Below, piece by piece: positions 34,306 through 43,550 of a stretch of 64,000 nt of DNA. Below the pieces are notes generated by a model that worked only from the letters and a program-made list of their open reading frames with translations, made no database searches and was not told the DNA's origin. Source of the stretch: Bacteroidales bacterium (GTDB lineage Bacteria > Bacteroidota > Bacteroidia > Bacteroidales > FEN-979); NCBI GenBank assembly GCA_023231005.1, contig JALNWG010000005.1:1-64000 (forward strand), given 5' to 3'. The number at the start of each line of letters is the position of its first letter. The stretch's first letter is position 1. The translations under genes and the position numbers were made by a program.

Positions 34306-35775
34306 TCATTTCGCTTTTTCGCTGTCTTTTTTCTTCGCATATAAGTCAAGCGCAACAATAGCAGCCATAAATCCCCATACTGGAACAGACGCTTTATCGG
34401 TATCCAGGAAATTATTCATAATCCCGTGAATAAAATAGGTCATTAACGCGAGCATAAGGGAAAGGCTTATTCCCCGAACCTCACCATCCTCAGAACGACG
34501 GTAAACCCTCATGGCAGTGATGATAAATGTGATAACCAGCGCAAATACCAGTAACATCCCGATCAATCCCTGTTCTGCTAAAGGGCCAATATACTCGCTA
34601 TGGGCATTCCCTTTATCTCCAGCATTGGTGCTGATCAATGTTTTCTCTTCCGATCGTTGGAATGGAGCATATTCAAACTGATACGTTCCTGGGCCATAAC
34701 CGAAAACAGGCCGGTCTTGAAACATCCGAATGGCAGATTGCCAGCGATTGATCCGTTCTAAATTGGAATTATCGGTAGATATATTGGAGATGGAACGGAG
34801 ATGTTCAATATAATTGGCAGAGGGCCCCTGACGATTTTTCTCCAACCGATCAAATATTTCAGAAGAAAATATAAAAAAAACAGAACCCATAACCAGAATA
34901 GAAAAGAGTATCCATTTGAACTTAATTTTAAAAAGCACAATAAGGAACACTATCAAGGCAAAGGTCAAACTTAGCCATGCAGCTCTTGAATAGGAAAGTA
35001 CCAAAGCTATGATCAGAACAACCAGCACGATAAAGGAGAAAAAACGGGTGGAAGGGGAATATTTACGATTGAAGGAAAAGCAGCAGAATAAGGGAATAAA
35101 AAGGGCAAGGATCGCACCGTAAGCGGTATGGTCATTATAAAAAGGTTCCATCACCCAATGTCCGGCCTGTTCATCAAATCCCCACAGTGAATGGTTATAA
35201 GTAGTATAGACAATCACCCCGAGAAGTGGCAAGGTATACATCCAAACAAACACCTTGATGTTTGAGGATTTCTTAAACAATTGAACACCTAACAAATAAA
35301 AAGGAACAACAAACCATAAACGAGCCAGCAAATGCTTAAAGGACACAATAGGAATCTGACTCGTAAAACAGGTGATTAACATCCAAACCAGTTGTAATCC
35401 AATAATCAGGGTAAGTGGGTGCCTCCAGATTTTTCCGTCCAGATTATTATCGTATACCATTTTAACAATGAAAATCAACAATACACCGAACATCAGGGGT
35501 TCGGAGGGGATAGAAATACCAACATTGAAATCAAATTGAGTAATATTGATTGCAATCGGAGTTAAAAAAGTAATAAGAAATAGAATTTTATCAAGGGAAA
35601 AAAAATAGAGATAAAGGATGACCAAAAAGATCGGAAGAAGTAATAACCAATAAATTTCACGGTAAACATAATAGCAGTTAAAGCCAATAAAAACAGCACA
35701 GATCACATAAAGGATGGTAATCCGAACATTGGATCCCACCAAATAGCTTTTAATTTCGGCTAATTTCTCTTTCAT
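34306..35775 (-). CDS. O-antigen ligase / polymerase family membrane protein (Wzy/WaaL-like)
   Basis: A 489-residue polytopic protein with about 11-12 hydrophobic segments and a large periplasmic loop (about 300-400). That loop contains RWQSAIRMFQDRPVFGYGPGTYQFEYAPF and NAHSEYIGPLAEQGLIGML (each quoted in part), the typical signature of the Wzy_C/O-antigen ligase family. It should polymerise or ligate undecaprenyl-linked glycan on the outer face of the inner membrane. The ATG overlaps the stop of the upstream chain-length gene by four bases. Polymerase and ligase cannot be told apart from sequence alone. Confidence 0.88.
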   Translation of the reverse strand: MKEKLAEIKSYLVGSNVRITILYVICAVFIGFNCYYVYREIYWLLLLPIFLVILYLYFFSLDKILFLITFLTPIAINITQFDFNVGISIPSEPLMFGVLLIFIVKMVYDNNLDGKIWRHPLTLIIGLQLVWMLITCFTSQIPIVSFKHLLARLWFVVPFYLLGVQLFKKSSNIKVFVWMYTLPLLGVIVYTTYNHSLWGFDEQAGHWVMEPFYNDHTAYGAILALFIPLFCCFSFNRKYSPSTRFFSFIVLVVLIIALVLSYSRAAWLSLTFALIVFLIVLFKIKFKWILFSILVMGSVFFIFSSEIFDRLEKNRQGPSANYIEHLRSISNISTDNSNLERINRWQSAIRMFQDRPVFGYGPGTYQFEYAPFQRSEEKTLISTNAGDKGNAHSEYIGPLAEQGLIGMLLVFALVITFIITAMRVYRRSEDGEVRGISLSLMLALMTYFIHGIMNNFLDTDKASVPVWGFMAAIVALDLYAKKKDSEKAK

Positions 35776-36728
35776 TCCTTATTTGACAAACTTTTGAATT
35801 TACTTCTTTCGATCACGCCAATGATCAGAACAGCTAAAAAGAAGGCAGAAAAAGTACTTAATACGACAATCAGCCAACGAATGGGATAGGCTTTCTTGTC
35901 AGCTACAAAAGGTTTGCTTAATACATTAACATAGGTAAAATTCCGGTTATAATCGAGAACAGCACGATCATAATCCAGTTTAAGGGTACTGTAATCTTTT
36001 GCTTCTGCTAACATCAGGTTTGAAAGCATTTCCCGTTCTCCTCCTTTTTCTTCCAGATTTTTCTTCAGTTTTGCTACTTCTCTGGATTTCACTGATGAAC
36101 CTCCGGAGCCCAAAAATGCACGCATTAACTCTCTGGTTTGATTTGGAAAATCGAGCAATCCATATTTTGTTCCGAGTTCCATAGCCCGTTGTTGAATGGA
36201 ATCTAGTTCCATCTTTTTTGAATTTGTAATTAACCTGTAATTATTAACCACTTCCAGAAATTTTTCCTTGTGTAGATTTTTGATTTTGACGTTATAGGCA
36301 TCCATCATAGCATTGATCAGATCGCGTGCCATGATGGGGTCTTGATCCCGGATTTCAATCTCTACTGCACCGTATGGTGTTTTACTAATATTTACACGTT
36401 GGCTATATTCCCACACCAATGTACTTTCAAAGTGTTTATAACTCGAATCGATGCCCCAATGCTTTGCAAGATTGAATTTTTTCACCAGCGTATCTCTGAT
36501 ATCGCGCGACTGAAAGATCTGAACACTTTGCTCTGTTTCACTTTCATCGGAATAGGGAGAAATGTTCGATGGATAGAGTACAGCGTTGGATTTGTAAAGG
36601 GGAGTGATAAAAATGGGACTAGAGAATAAAATAGATAGAAGGATTGCGGCAACCACCACCACCCCGAGTTGAATCTTCCATTTCAACATGGTTTCTATAA
36701 TATTCTTACTGCTAAAGAAATTATCCAT
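35772..36728 (-). CDS. Wzz-type polysaccharide chain-length determinant
   Basis: A 318-residue protein with two membrane segments (about 18-40 and 285-308). Between them is a periplasmic region with predicted coiled coil, and the second segment is preceded by the typical AYPIRWLIVV. These are features of Wzz/PCP proteins that set glycan chain length. No tyrosine-kinase domain follows, so it is not a fused PCP-2b protein. It is a paralogue of the upstream 36773-37819 product. Both lie between the polymerase and flippase genes. Confidence 0.88.
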   Translation of the reverse strand: MDNFFSSKNIIETMLKWKIQLGVVVVAAILLSILFSSPIFITPLYKSNAVLYPSNISPYSDESETEQSVQIFQSRDIRDTLVKKFNLAKHWGIDSSYKHFESTLVWEYSQRVNISKTPYGAVEIEIRDQDPIMARDLINAMMDAYNVKIKNLHKEKFLEVVNNYRLITNSKKMELDSIQQRAMELGTKYGLLDFPNQTRELMRAFLGSGGSSVKSREVAKLKKNLEEKGGEREMLSNLMLAEAKDYSTLKLDYDRAVLDYNRNFTYVNVLSKPFVADKKAYPIRWLIVVLSTFSAFFLAVLIIGVIERSKFKSLSNKE

Positions 36729-36772
36729 AGGATAGGTTTTTTCTTTTGAATTTAATTATTGGCTAAGATATA

Positions 36773-37819
36773 TTAAGACTGTCCCAAAAGGAACTTTTTA
36801 TGGGTATTATATGTTGTAATTTTATCCATAACCATAATCACAATTATAGCAAGGAAAAGAGATGAGAAAGTAGAGACCAAAACAATCAGCCAGCGAACGG
36901 GATAGGACTTTTTTTCGGCTTTGAAGGCATCGCTTACAACAAATTTTTGAGGTAAACTCTCTTCGGCATCTACTTTAGCTTCCTTGTATTTTGACTGCAA
37001 TAAGGTAAGTTGTTCGGTTTTAAATTCGAGTGAGTTCTTAAGAGACATATAAATACCGCCATATTTTCCCAACACATCTAATTTTTTCTGTAAGGCTGCC
37101 TGGGCTGTTTTATTCCCATTCATAAGGGCGATGGCATATTGCTGATTCAACACCTGTGATTGATAATCCACATCATTGACTCCCAGGCTCCCCAGGGTTA
37201 TAATTGAATCGACAATCGTTTCGACTTCCGATTTCAATGAATTGTATTCTGCTTCCACAACTTTAAATCCTTTCACGGAGCGCTGTCTCATCATATCATT
37301 TTTTACGGAATCAAGAAGAGAAGCAATGGTATTGGCAATATCGGCAGCCATCTGAGGATCGGTATCATACACAGAAATTTGAACTGCCATGAATTCAGTA
37401 CGGCGAAAAGTAATGTTGTTATCGTATTCTTTGAAAAGATCGGAATATTTAAACTTTGAGGTGCTATCGATGTCGTAATGCTTCATCAGGTTGAATTTGG
37501 TCATCACCCGATTGCGGATTTTATTGGAATTTAAAATCTGAAGTAGTTGCTCAGCCTGATTATCCTCCCCAAAAGCAGTAATATCCTGCCCTTTGGTCGA
37601 TTGTTCCGTAAGCAATGACCTTGAAATTGAACTGCTGCTGGCTGGAAACATAATAACCGTCGATTTATATTTGGGTGTGATAAACCAGGGCAAGGAAAAA
37701 AACCAGGATCCAAACAGGGCGATCAGGAGAACAATGAACAATGGCTTACGCCATTTATAGAGAAAGATAACAATATTCGAAGAATCGAAATCCTCTCCTT
37801 TTTTGATATTATCAATCAT
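36773..37819 (-). CDS. Wzz-type polysaccharide chain-length determinant, second copy
   Basis: I prefer ATG 37819 (MIDNIKKGEDFDSSNIVIF); 24 extra codons to 37891 add a phenylalanine-rich stretch without homology. The 348-residue product has membrane segments near 28-48 and 315-337, a periplasmic helical region and SYPVRWLIVLVSTFSSLFLA before the second segment, matching the downstream paralogue. Two chain-length genes in tandem may act together as a heteromer or control different products. It lies 44 bases upstream of its paralogue. Confidence 0.85.
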   Translation of the reverse strand: MIDNIKKGEDFDSSNIVIFLYKWRKPLFIVLLIALFGSWFFSLPWFITPKYKSTVIMFPASSSSISRSLLTEQSTKGQDITAFGEDNQAEQLLQILNSNKIRNRVMTKFNLMKHYDIDSTSKFKYSDLFKEYDNNITFRRTEFMAVQISVYDTDPQMAADIANTIASLLDSVKNDMMRQRSVKGFKVVEAEYNSLKSEVETIVDSIITLGSLGVNDVDYQSQVLNQQYAIALMNGNKTAQAALQKKLDVLGKYGGIYMSLKNSLEFKTEQLTLLQSKYKEAKVDAEESLPQKFVVSDAFKAEKKSYPVRWLIVLVSTFSSLFLAIIVIMVMDKITTYNTHKKFLLGQS

Positions 37820-37900
37820 AGGAACAAAATCAAAATTGTTGTCAAAGGTAAAAATTATACGTAAGATTCCAAAGGAAGTTACAAGGAGCAAGGGAAATGA

Positions 37901-39376
37901 TTATCGCTCCTGGCGGAAAATATTAATAATGGAACTAAAGCTCCAAAGACGAAGTAAGAAAGCCAAGAGAATCGAACTCAGGATCATAAGGGAAAAATTC
38001 CCCAACCAATCTTTTCCTGCTGAAAGGAAGGACCAATCTATGTAATAAACACGCGATAGCATATTGAAACAAATCACTCCAATGAAAAACAGGAGCAAAG
38101 TGAGTAAGTACTTATAATTAATGGTGAATTTAAACACTCGTTGAACCAAGATCACCTGAACAATTGCCGTAGTGAACTGAGTGGCCAGGCTTGATACAGC
38201 AGAACCGACTGCCATAAAACGAGGGATTAAAATGAAATTGAGGGTAAGATTGATCAGTAATCCCGAAAATGCCAGAATATTTAATTGCTTCAGGTTGCCA
38301 TTCACTGTGAGTAGCGTTCCAAAAATGTAAGTAGAGGATACTGCCAAAAAACCAAGAATAAGAAGTTGAAATACATTGGTTGATTGTTGAATATGGGTTT
38401 TATACAACAAATTCATTATATCGAAACTGTAGAAAAATGAGCCACAGGAAACGATGACAGCCAAAGTAAAAATCAGGGTGAATGACAATTTCAACATTTG
38501 ATCTACAGCCTGGTGTTTTTTAATCATTTTCGAGAATATCGGAATCAATAAAACCGAAAACAGATAAGCTATCATGTTTGCTGCATCAAGAAGTCGGAAA
38601 CCCGAAGCATAAATTCCGGCCTGCTCATTTCCCATTTTTTTTGGCAACAGGCTTTCGAGCATCACCGGATCAAGTCGGTTGTAAAAAGTCATTAATAACA
38701 CCAAAAGTGCAAAGGGAAAACTTTGTTTCATAATCATCAGCGAAAAAGGCCAGTTCCAGCTTAATTTTTTGAACCGGGCCTTTTTAACTACAATAGCAAA
38801 AGCAATCAGCGCAGTAATTAAGTATGCAGCAGTTTGGCAATAAACAAACCATTCGATGCGGAAACGGGCTCCTGTAAAGTGTCCCGACAACAATGCACCA
38901 CAAAAAAAGATCATCAGCAAACGATCCAGCACAGAAAGAACACTCTCCGTTTTAAACATCAGAAATCCTGAAATGTTTGACCGTAAGTACAAAATGAACG
39001 AGAGTAAAAACTGGTTGAGTGCAAGCCAGGCTAAAAGTTTTAGCTGATCCGCGTTATAGCGGAGGATCAGCGCAACTAAAAAGGTGATGGATACATAAAC
39101 GAGCCCCAATAGAAGCTTCATCACCAGCAATCCAGAAAAGTGTTTGTTCAGCAGATGGTTATTCTGAGCAATATTCCGGTTATTGAAATTGGTAATTCCA
39201 ACATCAAGTAGAATATTAAAAAGAAAGGAAAAATTTAGAATTACGGAATAAAAACCGTAATCGCCAACGCCAACAATTCTCTGTACATTCAGGTCAATCC
39301 CAAAAATCCATATCGGTTTTACGAGTAGATTCAGAAAAAGAAGCAAGCCCAGGTTTGTCAGGAACTTCCGCTGCAT
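37901..39376 (-). CDS. Polysaccharide flippase (Wzx/MATE-like)
   Basis: A 491-residue protein with about 12-14 hydrophobic segments across its length. It has the family traits of Wzx exporters: a GVGDYGFYSVILNFSFLF opening and the internal LPKKMGNEQAGIYASGFRLLDA. It should flip lipid-linked oligosaccharide across the inner membrane. It is first of the minus-strand flippase-Wzz-Wzz-polymerase set, with a gap of 81 bases to the second Wzz start (or 9 to the frame start). A glycosyltransferase gene diverges from it. Confidence 0.9.
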   Translation of the reverse strand: MQRKFLTNLGLLLFLNLLVKPIWIFGIDLNVQRIVGVGDYGFYSVILNFSFLFNILLDVGITNFNNRNIAQNNHLLNKHFSGLLVMKLLLGLVYVSITFLVALILRYNADQLKLLAWLALNQFLLSFILYLRSNISGFLMFKTESVLSVLDRLLMIFFCGALLSGHFTGARFRIEWFVYCQTAAYLITALIAFAIVVKKARFKKLSWNWPFSLMIMKQSFPFALLVLLMTFYNRLDPVMLESLLPKKMGNEQAGIYASGFRLLDAANMIAYLFSVLLIPIFSKMIKKHQAVDQMLKLSFTLIFTLAVIVSCGSFFYSFDIMNLLYKTHIQQSTNVFQLLILGFLAVSSTYIFGTLLTVNGNLKQLNILAFSGLLINLTLNFILIPRFMAVGSAVSSLATQFTTAIVQVILVQRVFKFTINYKYLLTLLLFFIGVICFNMLSRVYYIDWSFLSAGKDWLGNFSLMILSSILLAFLLRLWSFSSIINIFRQER

Positions 39377-39464
39377 GGACTAAGAATAAAAAGTTATCAG
39401 GATAGGAACACTTCATGATAACTCAAAAAATATTCAGATATTTGCTTCAAAGTTAATAAAATTA

Positions 39465-40592
39465 ATGAACATCGCTGTTAACACCCGGTTACTCATTCAG
39501 AATAAACTTGAAGGGATTGGTTGGTTTACGTATGAATCGCTAAAAAGGATCACCAAGCAACATCCAGAACACCATTTTTATTTCATTTTTGATCGGGAAT
39601 ATCACCCCGATTTCATTTTTTCAGATAACATCACTCCCATTATCCAATTTCCACAAGCCCGGCATCCGGCGCTATATTACCTTTGGTTTGAAGGAGCTAT
39701 GCCCAAACTGTTAAAGAAATTGAACCCCGATCTTTTTCTTTCACCCGACGGGTTTTTATCGCTTCGTACCTCCGTGAAATCGATGGCAGTTTTTCATGAT
39801 CTCAATTTTGAACACTATCCTCAGGATATTCCCTTCTGGACACGTCGATATTACCGGCAATATTTTCCAAAATATGCAGCCAAGGCAGTGCGGATTGCTA
39901 CCGTTTCAAATTATTCCAAAGAAGATATCATCAAGCAATATCATGTCGCACCCAACAAAGTTGATGTGGTATATAACGGAACTAACGATGCTTATCATCC
40001 CCTCGCTACAGAGAAAAAGGAAAAAGTACGGGAAGAATTTTCTGCCGGCCTCCCCTATTTTGTCTGCATTGGCTCATTACACCCGAGAAAAAACCTGGCC
40101 AACCTTTTCAGAGCATTCGACCTGTTTAAGAAATCCAATCCGTCAGAAGTTAAATTGCTGATTGTCGGAGCCCGGAAATGGTGGACCCGGGATATCGATT
40201 TTGCTTACAACAAAATGGTCTTTTCTGATGATGTTATTTTTACCGGACGGCTTGACATCAATGAACTTTCAGACGTTTTGGGTTCGGCCCTCGCCCTGAC
40301 ATACGTTTCTTATTTTGAGGGATTTGGAATCCCAATCGTTGAAGCATTCCGGTGTGAAGTACCGGTAATTACCTCCAATGTGACTTCCATGCCGGAGGTG
40401 GCCGGTGATGCAGCTTTATATGTCAATCCTTTCGATCCGGAATCCATCGCCGAAGCGCTTTACAAAGCTTATCAATACGATAGTATACGAAAGGAATTGA
40501 TTGTCCGGGGGAATCGGCGTAAAGACCTTTTTTCCTGGCAACAAACCGCCGATCACTTATGGGAATCGATAGAAAAAGCCATTAAATCCTGA
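39465..40592 (+). CDS. Family 4 (GT-B) glycosyltransferase
   Basis: A 375-residue retaining glycosyltransferase with two Rossmann-like halves. The C-terminal half has CIGSLHPRKNLANLF and YFEGFGIPIVEAFRCEVPVI, with the EX7E pair typical of GT4. The donor and acceptor are unknown; position beside the flippase-Wzz-polymerase set suggests it builds the same glycan. purD begins four bases after its stop, so the two are co-transcribed, which is odd functionally. Confidence 0.9.
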   Translation: MNIAVNTRLLIQNKLEGIGWFTYESLKRITKQHPEHHFYFIFDREYHPDFIFSDNITPIIQFPQARHPALYYLWFEGAMPKLLKKLNPDLFLSPDGFLSLRTSVKSMAVFHDLNFEHYPQDIPFWTRRYYRQYFPKYAAKAVRIATVSNYSKEDIIKQYHVAPNKVDVVYNGTNDAYHPLATEKKEKVREEFSAGLPYFVCIGSLHPRKNLANLFRAFDLFKKSNPSEVKLLIVGARKWWTRDIDFAYNKMVFSDDVIFTGRLDINELSDVLGSALALTYVSYFEGFGIPIVEAFRCEVPVITSNVTSMPEVAGDAALYVNPFDPESIAEALYKAYQYDSIRKELIVRGNRRKDLFSWQQTADHLWESIEKAIKS

Positions 40593-40596
40593 TTTT

Positions 40597-41874
40597 ATGA
40601 ATGTCCTTTTGCTTGGTTCGGGCGGTCGTGAACATACACTGGCCTGGAAGATTGCCCAAAGTTCACTGCTCTCTCATTTGTACATTGCTCCCGGGAACGC
40701 CGGAACCCTTGAGAAAGGAACCAACCTTCCTCTATCCGTCAACGATTTTCAGGGAATTAAAGAAGCCGTTCTGTCTCATTGCATCGGAATGGTTGTTGTT
40801 GGGCCCGAAGACCCATTGGTAAACGGCATTCATGATTTTTTCCTTGCAGATCAGGAACTGCACAACATTCCGGTAATCGGCCCCACCCGCAAAGGAGCCA
40901 TGTTAGAAGGGAGTAAGGATTTTGCCAAACAGTTTATGTTGAGGCATGCAATCCCTACTGCCGCCTATAAAACCTTTACGTTAACCTCACTTCCAGCCGG
41001 AATTGAATTTTTAACCTCATTACGTCCCCCTTATGTTTTAAAAGCCGATGGTCTTGCTGCCGGAAAAGGAGTAATCATTTGTTCAACCCTGGAGGAGGCA
41101 AAAAAAGAATTCACTGCCTTGTTGCAGGAATCAAAATTTGGGTCTGCATCTCAAAAAGTAGTGGTAGAAGCGTTTCTTTCGGGCATTGAATTATCCATGT
41201 TTATTCTTACGGATGGGAAAAACTATATCATTCTCCCTGAGGCTAAGGATTATAAAAAAATAAGAGAAGGTGATCAGGGCCCAAACACCGGTGGAATGGG
41301 ATCCATCTCTCCTGTCTCTTTTGCCGATCCTGTATTCATAAAAAAAGTGGAAGAACGGATTATTCAGCCAACCATGAAAGGCTTGCTTTCTGAGGGTATC
41401 GATTACCAAGGATTCCTCTTTTTCGGATTGATGAATGTTCAGGGGAATCCGTATGTCATTGAATATAATTGCCGGATGGGTGATCCTGAGACCGAATCGG
41501 TCATTCCCCGAATACAAAACGACATTTTAAAACTTTTCCGAGCAGTAGCCCATCGTTGCCTGGAAGAGGAAACCCTTATTGTAGACCCCCGCTCCACGGC
41601 TACTGTCATGCTGGTTTCAGATGGTTATCCCGGTACTTATGAAAAAGGAAAAATCATTACCGGCGAAGATCAGGTTGAAAGCAGTCTGATATTCCATGCA
41701 GGGACAGTGTCATTGCAAGATCCAAAATCGATAGTTACCAATGGTGGTCGTGTAATTGCTGTCACCTCTTATGGAGCTACCATGAAGGAAGCGCTCACAA
41801 CCTCATACCGGAATGCAAAAAAGATCAGTTTTGAAGGTAAAACCCTTCGTAGAGATATCGGTTTCGATCTATAA
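40597..41874 (+). CDS. purD: Phosphoribosylamine-glycine ligase
   Basis: A 425-residue ATP-grasp enzyme forming GAR, the second step of purine synthesis. The N-terminus is VLLLGSGGREHTLAWKI. The ATP-grasp core shows VLKADGLAAGKGVII, the metal-binding EYNCRMGDPETES, and the DQGPNTGGMGSISP loop. Length is normal. It is in a compact run with a membrane protein and rnhB (gaps of two and one bases). Confidence 0.97.
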   Translation: MNVLLLGSGGREHTLAWKIAQSSLLSHLYIAPGNAGTLEKGTNLPLSVNDFQGIKEAVLSHCIGMVVVGPEDPLVNGIHDFFLADQELHNIPVIGPTRKGAMLEGSKDFAKQFMLRHAIPTAAYKTFTLTSLPAGIEFLTSLRPPYVLKADGLAAGKGVIICSTLEEAKKEFTALLQESKFGSASQKVVVEAFLSGIELSMFILTDGKNYIILPEAKDYKKIREGDQGPNTGGMGSISPVSFADPVFIKKVEERIIQPTMKGLLSEGIDYQGFLFFGLMNVQGNPYVIEYNCRMGDPETESVIPRIQNDILKLFRAVAHRCLEEETLIVDPRSTATVMLVSDGYPGTYEKGKIITGEDQVESSLIFHAGTVSLQDPKSIVTNGGRVIAVTSYGATMKEALTTSYRNAKKISFEGKTLRRDIGFDL

Positions 41875-41876
41875 AA

Positions 41877-42881
41877 ATGTTCATCAAATTCTTTAAATCC
41901 AGTTTCTTTACTCAATATCTCGTGATCACGGTGATTGGGATCCTGTTATGGACCAACGCTTTTATCAATCCCCCGGAAATGCCAATGCCCGATGGACCGG
42001 TTCCGCTTTATGAGATGGTTTACAAGTGGCTCCATGATCTTCCCTTTGTATCTACCTTGCTGGCTTTTCTTCTGGTATGTGGAGAGACTTACGGATTGAC
42101 CCTGATTCTTAATAAGCATGAACTCATTCAGAAAAATTCTTCCCTTTCGGCACTAATTTTTCTTGTTCTTATGAGTATTTTACCCGAGATGCTGACCCTT
42201 AATCCAATTAATATCTGCATTTTTTTCATGATCCTGATGATTCACCATTTGCTAATCCTTTATAATAAGCCCGAACATCTCGACCGGGCTTTCGGACTGG
42301 GATTTTTCACTGCTCTGGCGGGCATGTTCTATATTCCTTTTCTCCTCTGGTTTGGCTTAATTATCATCGGCTTTATCCTTTACAGTTCAGGTCATTGGAG
42401 GGAATGGGTTGCAGCGCTGATCGGTCTGGTTACCCCATTTTTATATCTGAGCGTTTTCTATTTTTGGAATGATGAACTTTTTGTTAAGGCCTTCGAATAT
42501 CCTGATTTTTTCAGGCACATTCTGTTTTTTCCAAATCCTTTTTCACTCGATTTTTGGGTATTGGGTGGAATTATTATACTGGTTTCTCTTTGGGGGATTT
42601 ATAGAATCTGGATGGGCCCTATTGAAAAAACAGTAGAACTTCGTGTTAAAAGCAGCATTTTTCTTTGGATGCTCATATTTACAATAGCAACGGCAGTTTA
42701 TTCTCGTTCTCTGGCCATTTACCATCCCTTGTTAGCTGCCCCGTCATTCACAATGATCATCTCTTCTTTGTTGTTTGGCCTCCGTAAAAAGAAATTGGTA
42801 GAAATTGTATTGCTGATTTTTTTTCTGATGGTATTAACAAATAACCTTGTTCTTCATCCTCTTTTGACACTTGGCAAATAA
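41877..42881 (+). CDS. Polytopic membrane protein, DUF6427-like
   Basis: A 334-residue protein with about nine hydrophobic segments and few charged loops, without a signal peptide or catalytic motif. Its size and position just after purD resemble the Bacteroidota DUF6427 membrane proteins, though I cannot verify this. It contains a central GLGFFTALAGMFYIPFLLWF segment. No function is known. Its stop lies one base before the rnhB ATG. Confidence 0.6.
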   Translation: MFIKFFKSSFFTQYLVITVIGILLWTNAFINPPEMPMPDGPVPLYEMVYKWLHDLPFVSTLLAFLLVCGETYGLTLILNKHELIQKNSSLSALIFLVLMSILPEMLTLNPINICIFFMILMIHHLLILYNKPEHLDRAFGLGFFTALAGMFYIPFLLWFGLIIIGFILYSSGHWREWVAALIGLVTPFLYLSVFYFWNDELFVKAFEYPDFFRHILFFPNPFSLDFWVLGGIIILVSLWGIYRIWMGPIEKTVELRVKSSIFLWMLIFTIATAVYSRSLAIYHPLLAAPSFTMIISSLLFGLRKKKLVEIVLLIFFLMVLTNNLVLHPLLTLGK

Positions 42882-42882
42882 G

Positions 42883-43479
42883 ATGCTTCCGAGTCATTAT
42901 ACCGATAATCTTATTGAAGCAGGTTGTGATGAAGCCGGAAGAGGTTGTTTGGCTGGTCCGGTGTTTGCAGCTGCTGTCATTCTGCCCCGTGATTTCCGCG
43001 ATGAAACCATCAACGATTCTAAAATGCTTTCAGAAAAACAGCGCACCCGATTGCGGGGGGTCATTGAAGCCAATGCAATAGCCTGGGCGGTGGGAATTGT
43101 CTCTCCGTCCACCATCGATGAAATCAATATTCTCAATGCCTCCTTCCTGGCTATGCATAAAGCGATAGATCAACTTCAAGTTAGGCCACAGATACTGCTA
43201 ATCGACGGGAACCGTTTCAACCCATATAACAAAATACCCCATCTTTGTATCGTAAAAGGGGATGCAAAATTCCTCTCCATTGCCGCTGCTTCCATATTGG
43301 CAAAAACTTGGCGCGATGAATACATGATTAAACTCGCTGCAGAATTCCCAGTTTATGATTGGTCCCACAACAAAGGATATCCTTGTAAAAAGCACCGGGA
43401 AGCCATTGCCCGTATGGGAATCACTCAACATCACCGGAAAAGTTTTCGATTGGCAGAACAATTGAAATTTCCATTTTGA
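42883..43479 (+). CDS. rnhB: Ribonuclease HII
   Basis: I take the ATG at 42883, one base after the preceding stop; the TTG at 42871 would overlap it. The 198-residue enzyme removes ribonucleotides from DNA. It has the family opening EAGCDEAGRGCLAGPV with D16/E17, then NDSKMLSEKQR, the third acidic residue in LLIDGNR, and IAAASILAKTWRDEYM. YDWSHNKGYPCKKH and the terminal HRKSFR are also characteristic. Length is normal. Confidence 0.96.
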   Translation: MLPSHYTDNLIEAGCDEAGRGCLAGPVFAAAVILPRDFRDETINDSKMLSEKQRTRLRGVIEANAIAWAVGIVSPSTIDEINILNASFLAMHKAIDQLQVRPQILLIDGNRFNPYNKIPHLCIVKGDAKFLSIAAASILAKTWRDEYMIKLAAEFPVYDWSHNKGYPCKKHREAIARMGITQHHRKSFRLAEQLKFPF

Positions 43480-43494
43480 AATTGTGACTTTCAA

Positions 43495-43524
43495 TTGTCA
43501 TTTGTCAATTTTACCCTACCTTTG
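43495..43524 (+). promoter_or_regulatory. Bacteroidota-type promoter for the propeller protein gene
   Basis: TTG at 43495-43497, a 19-base spacer, then TACCTTTG at 43517-43524, close to TTTG-N19-TAnnTTTG. Transcription should begin about 43531, 20 bases before the ATG at 43551. Confidence 0.5.
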
Positions 43525-43550
43525 CTTTGCTTTTTACCTGAAAGCTGTTC

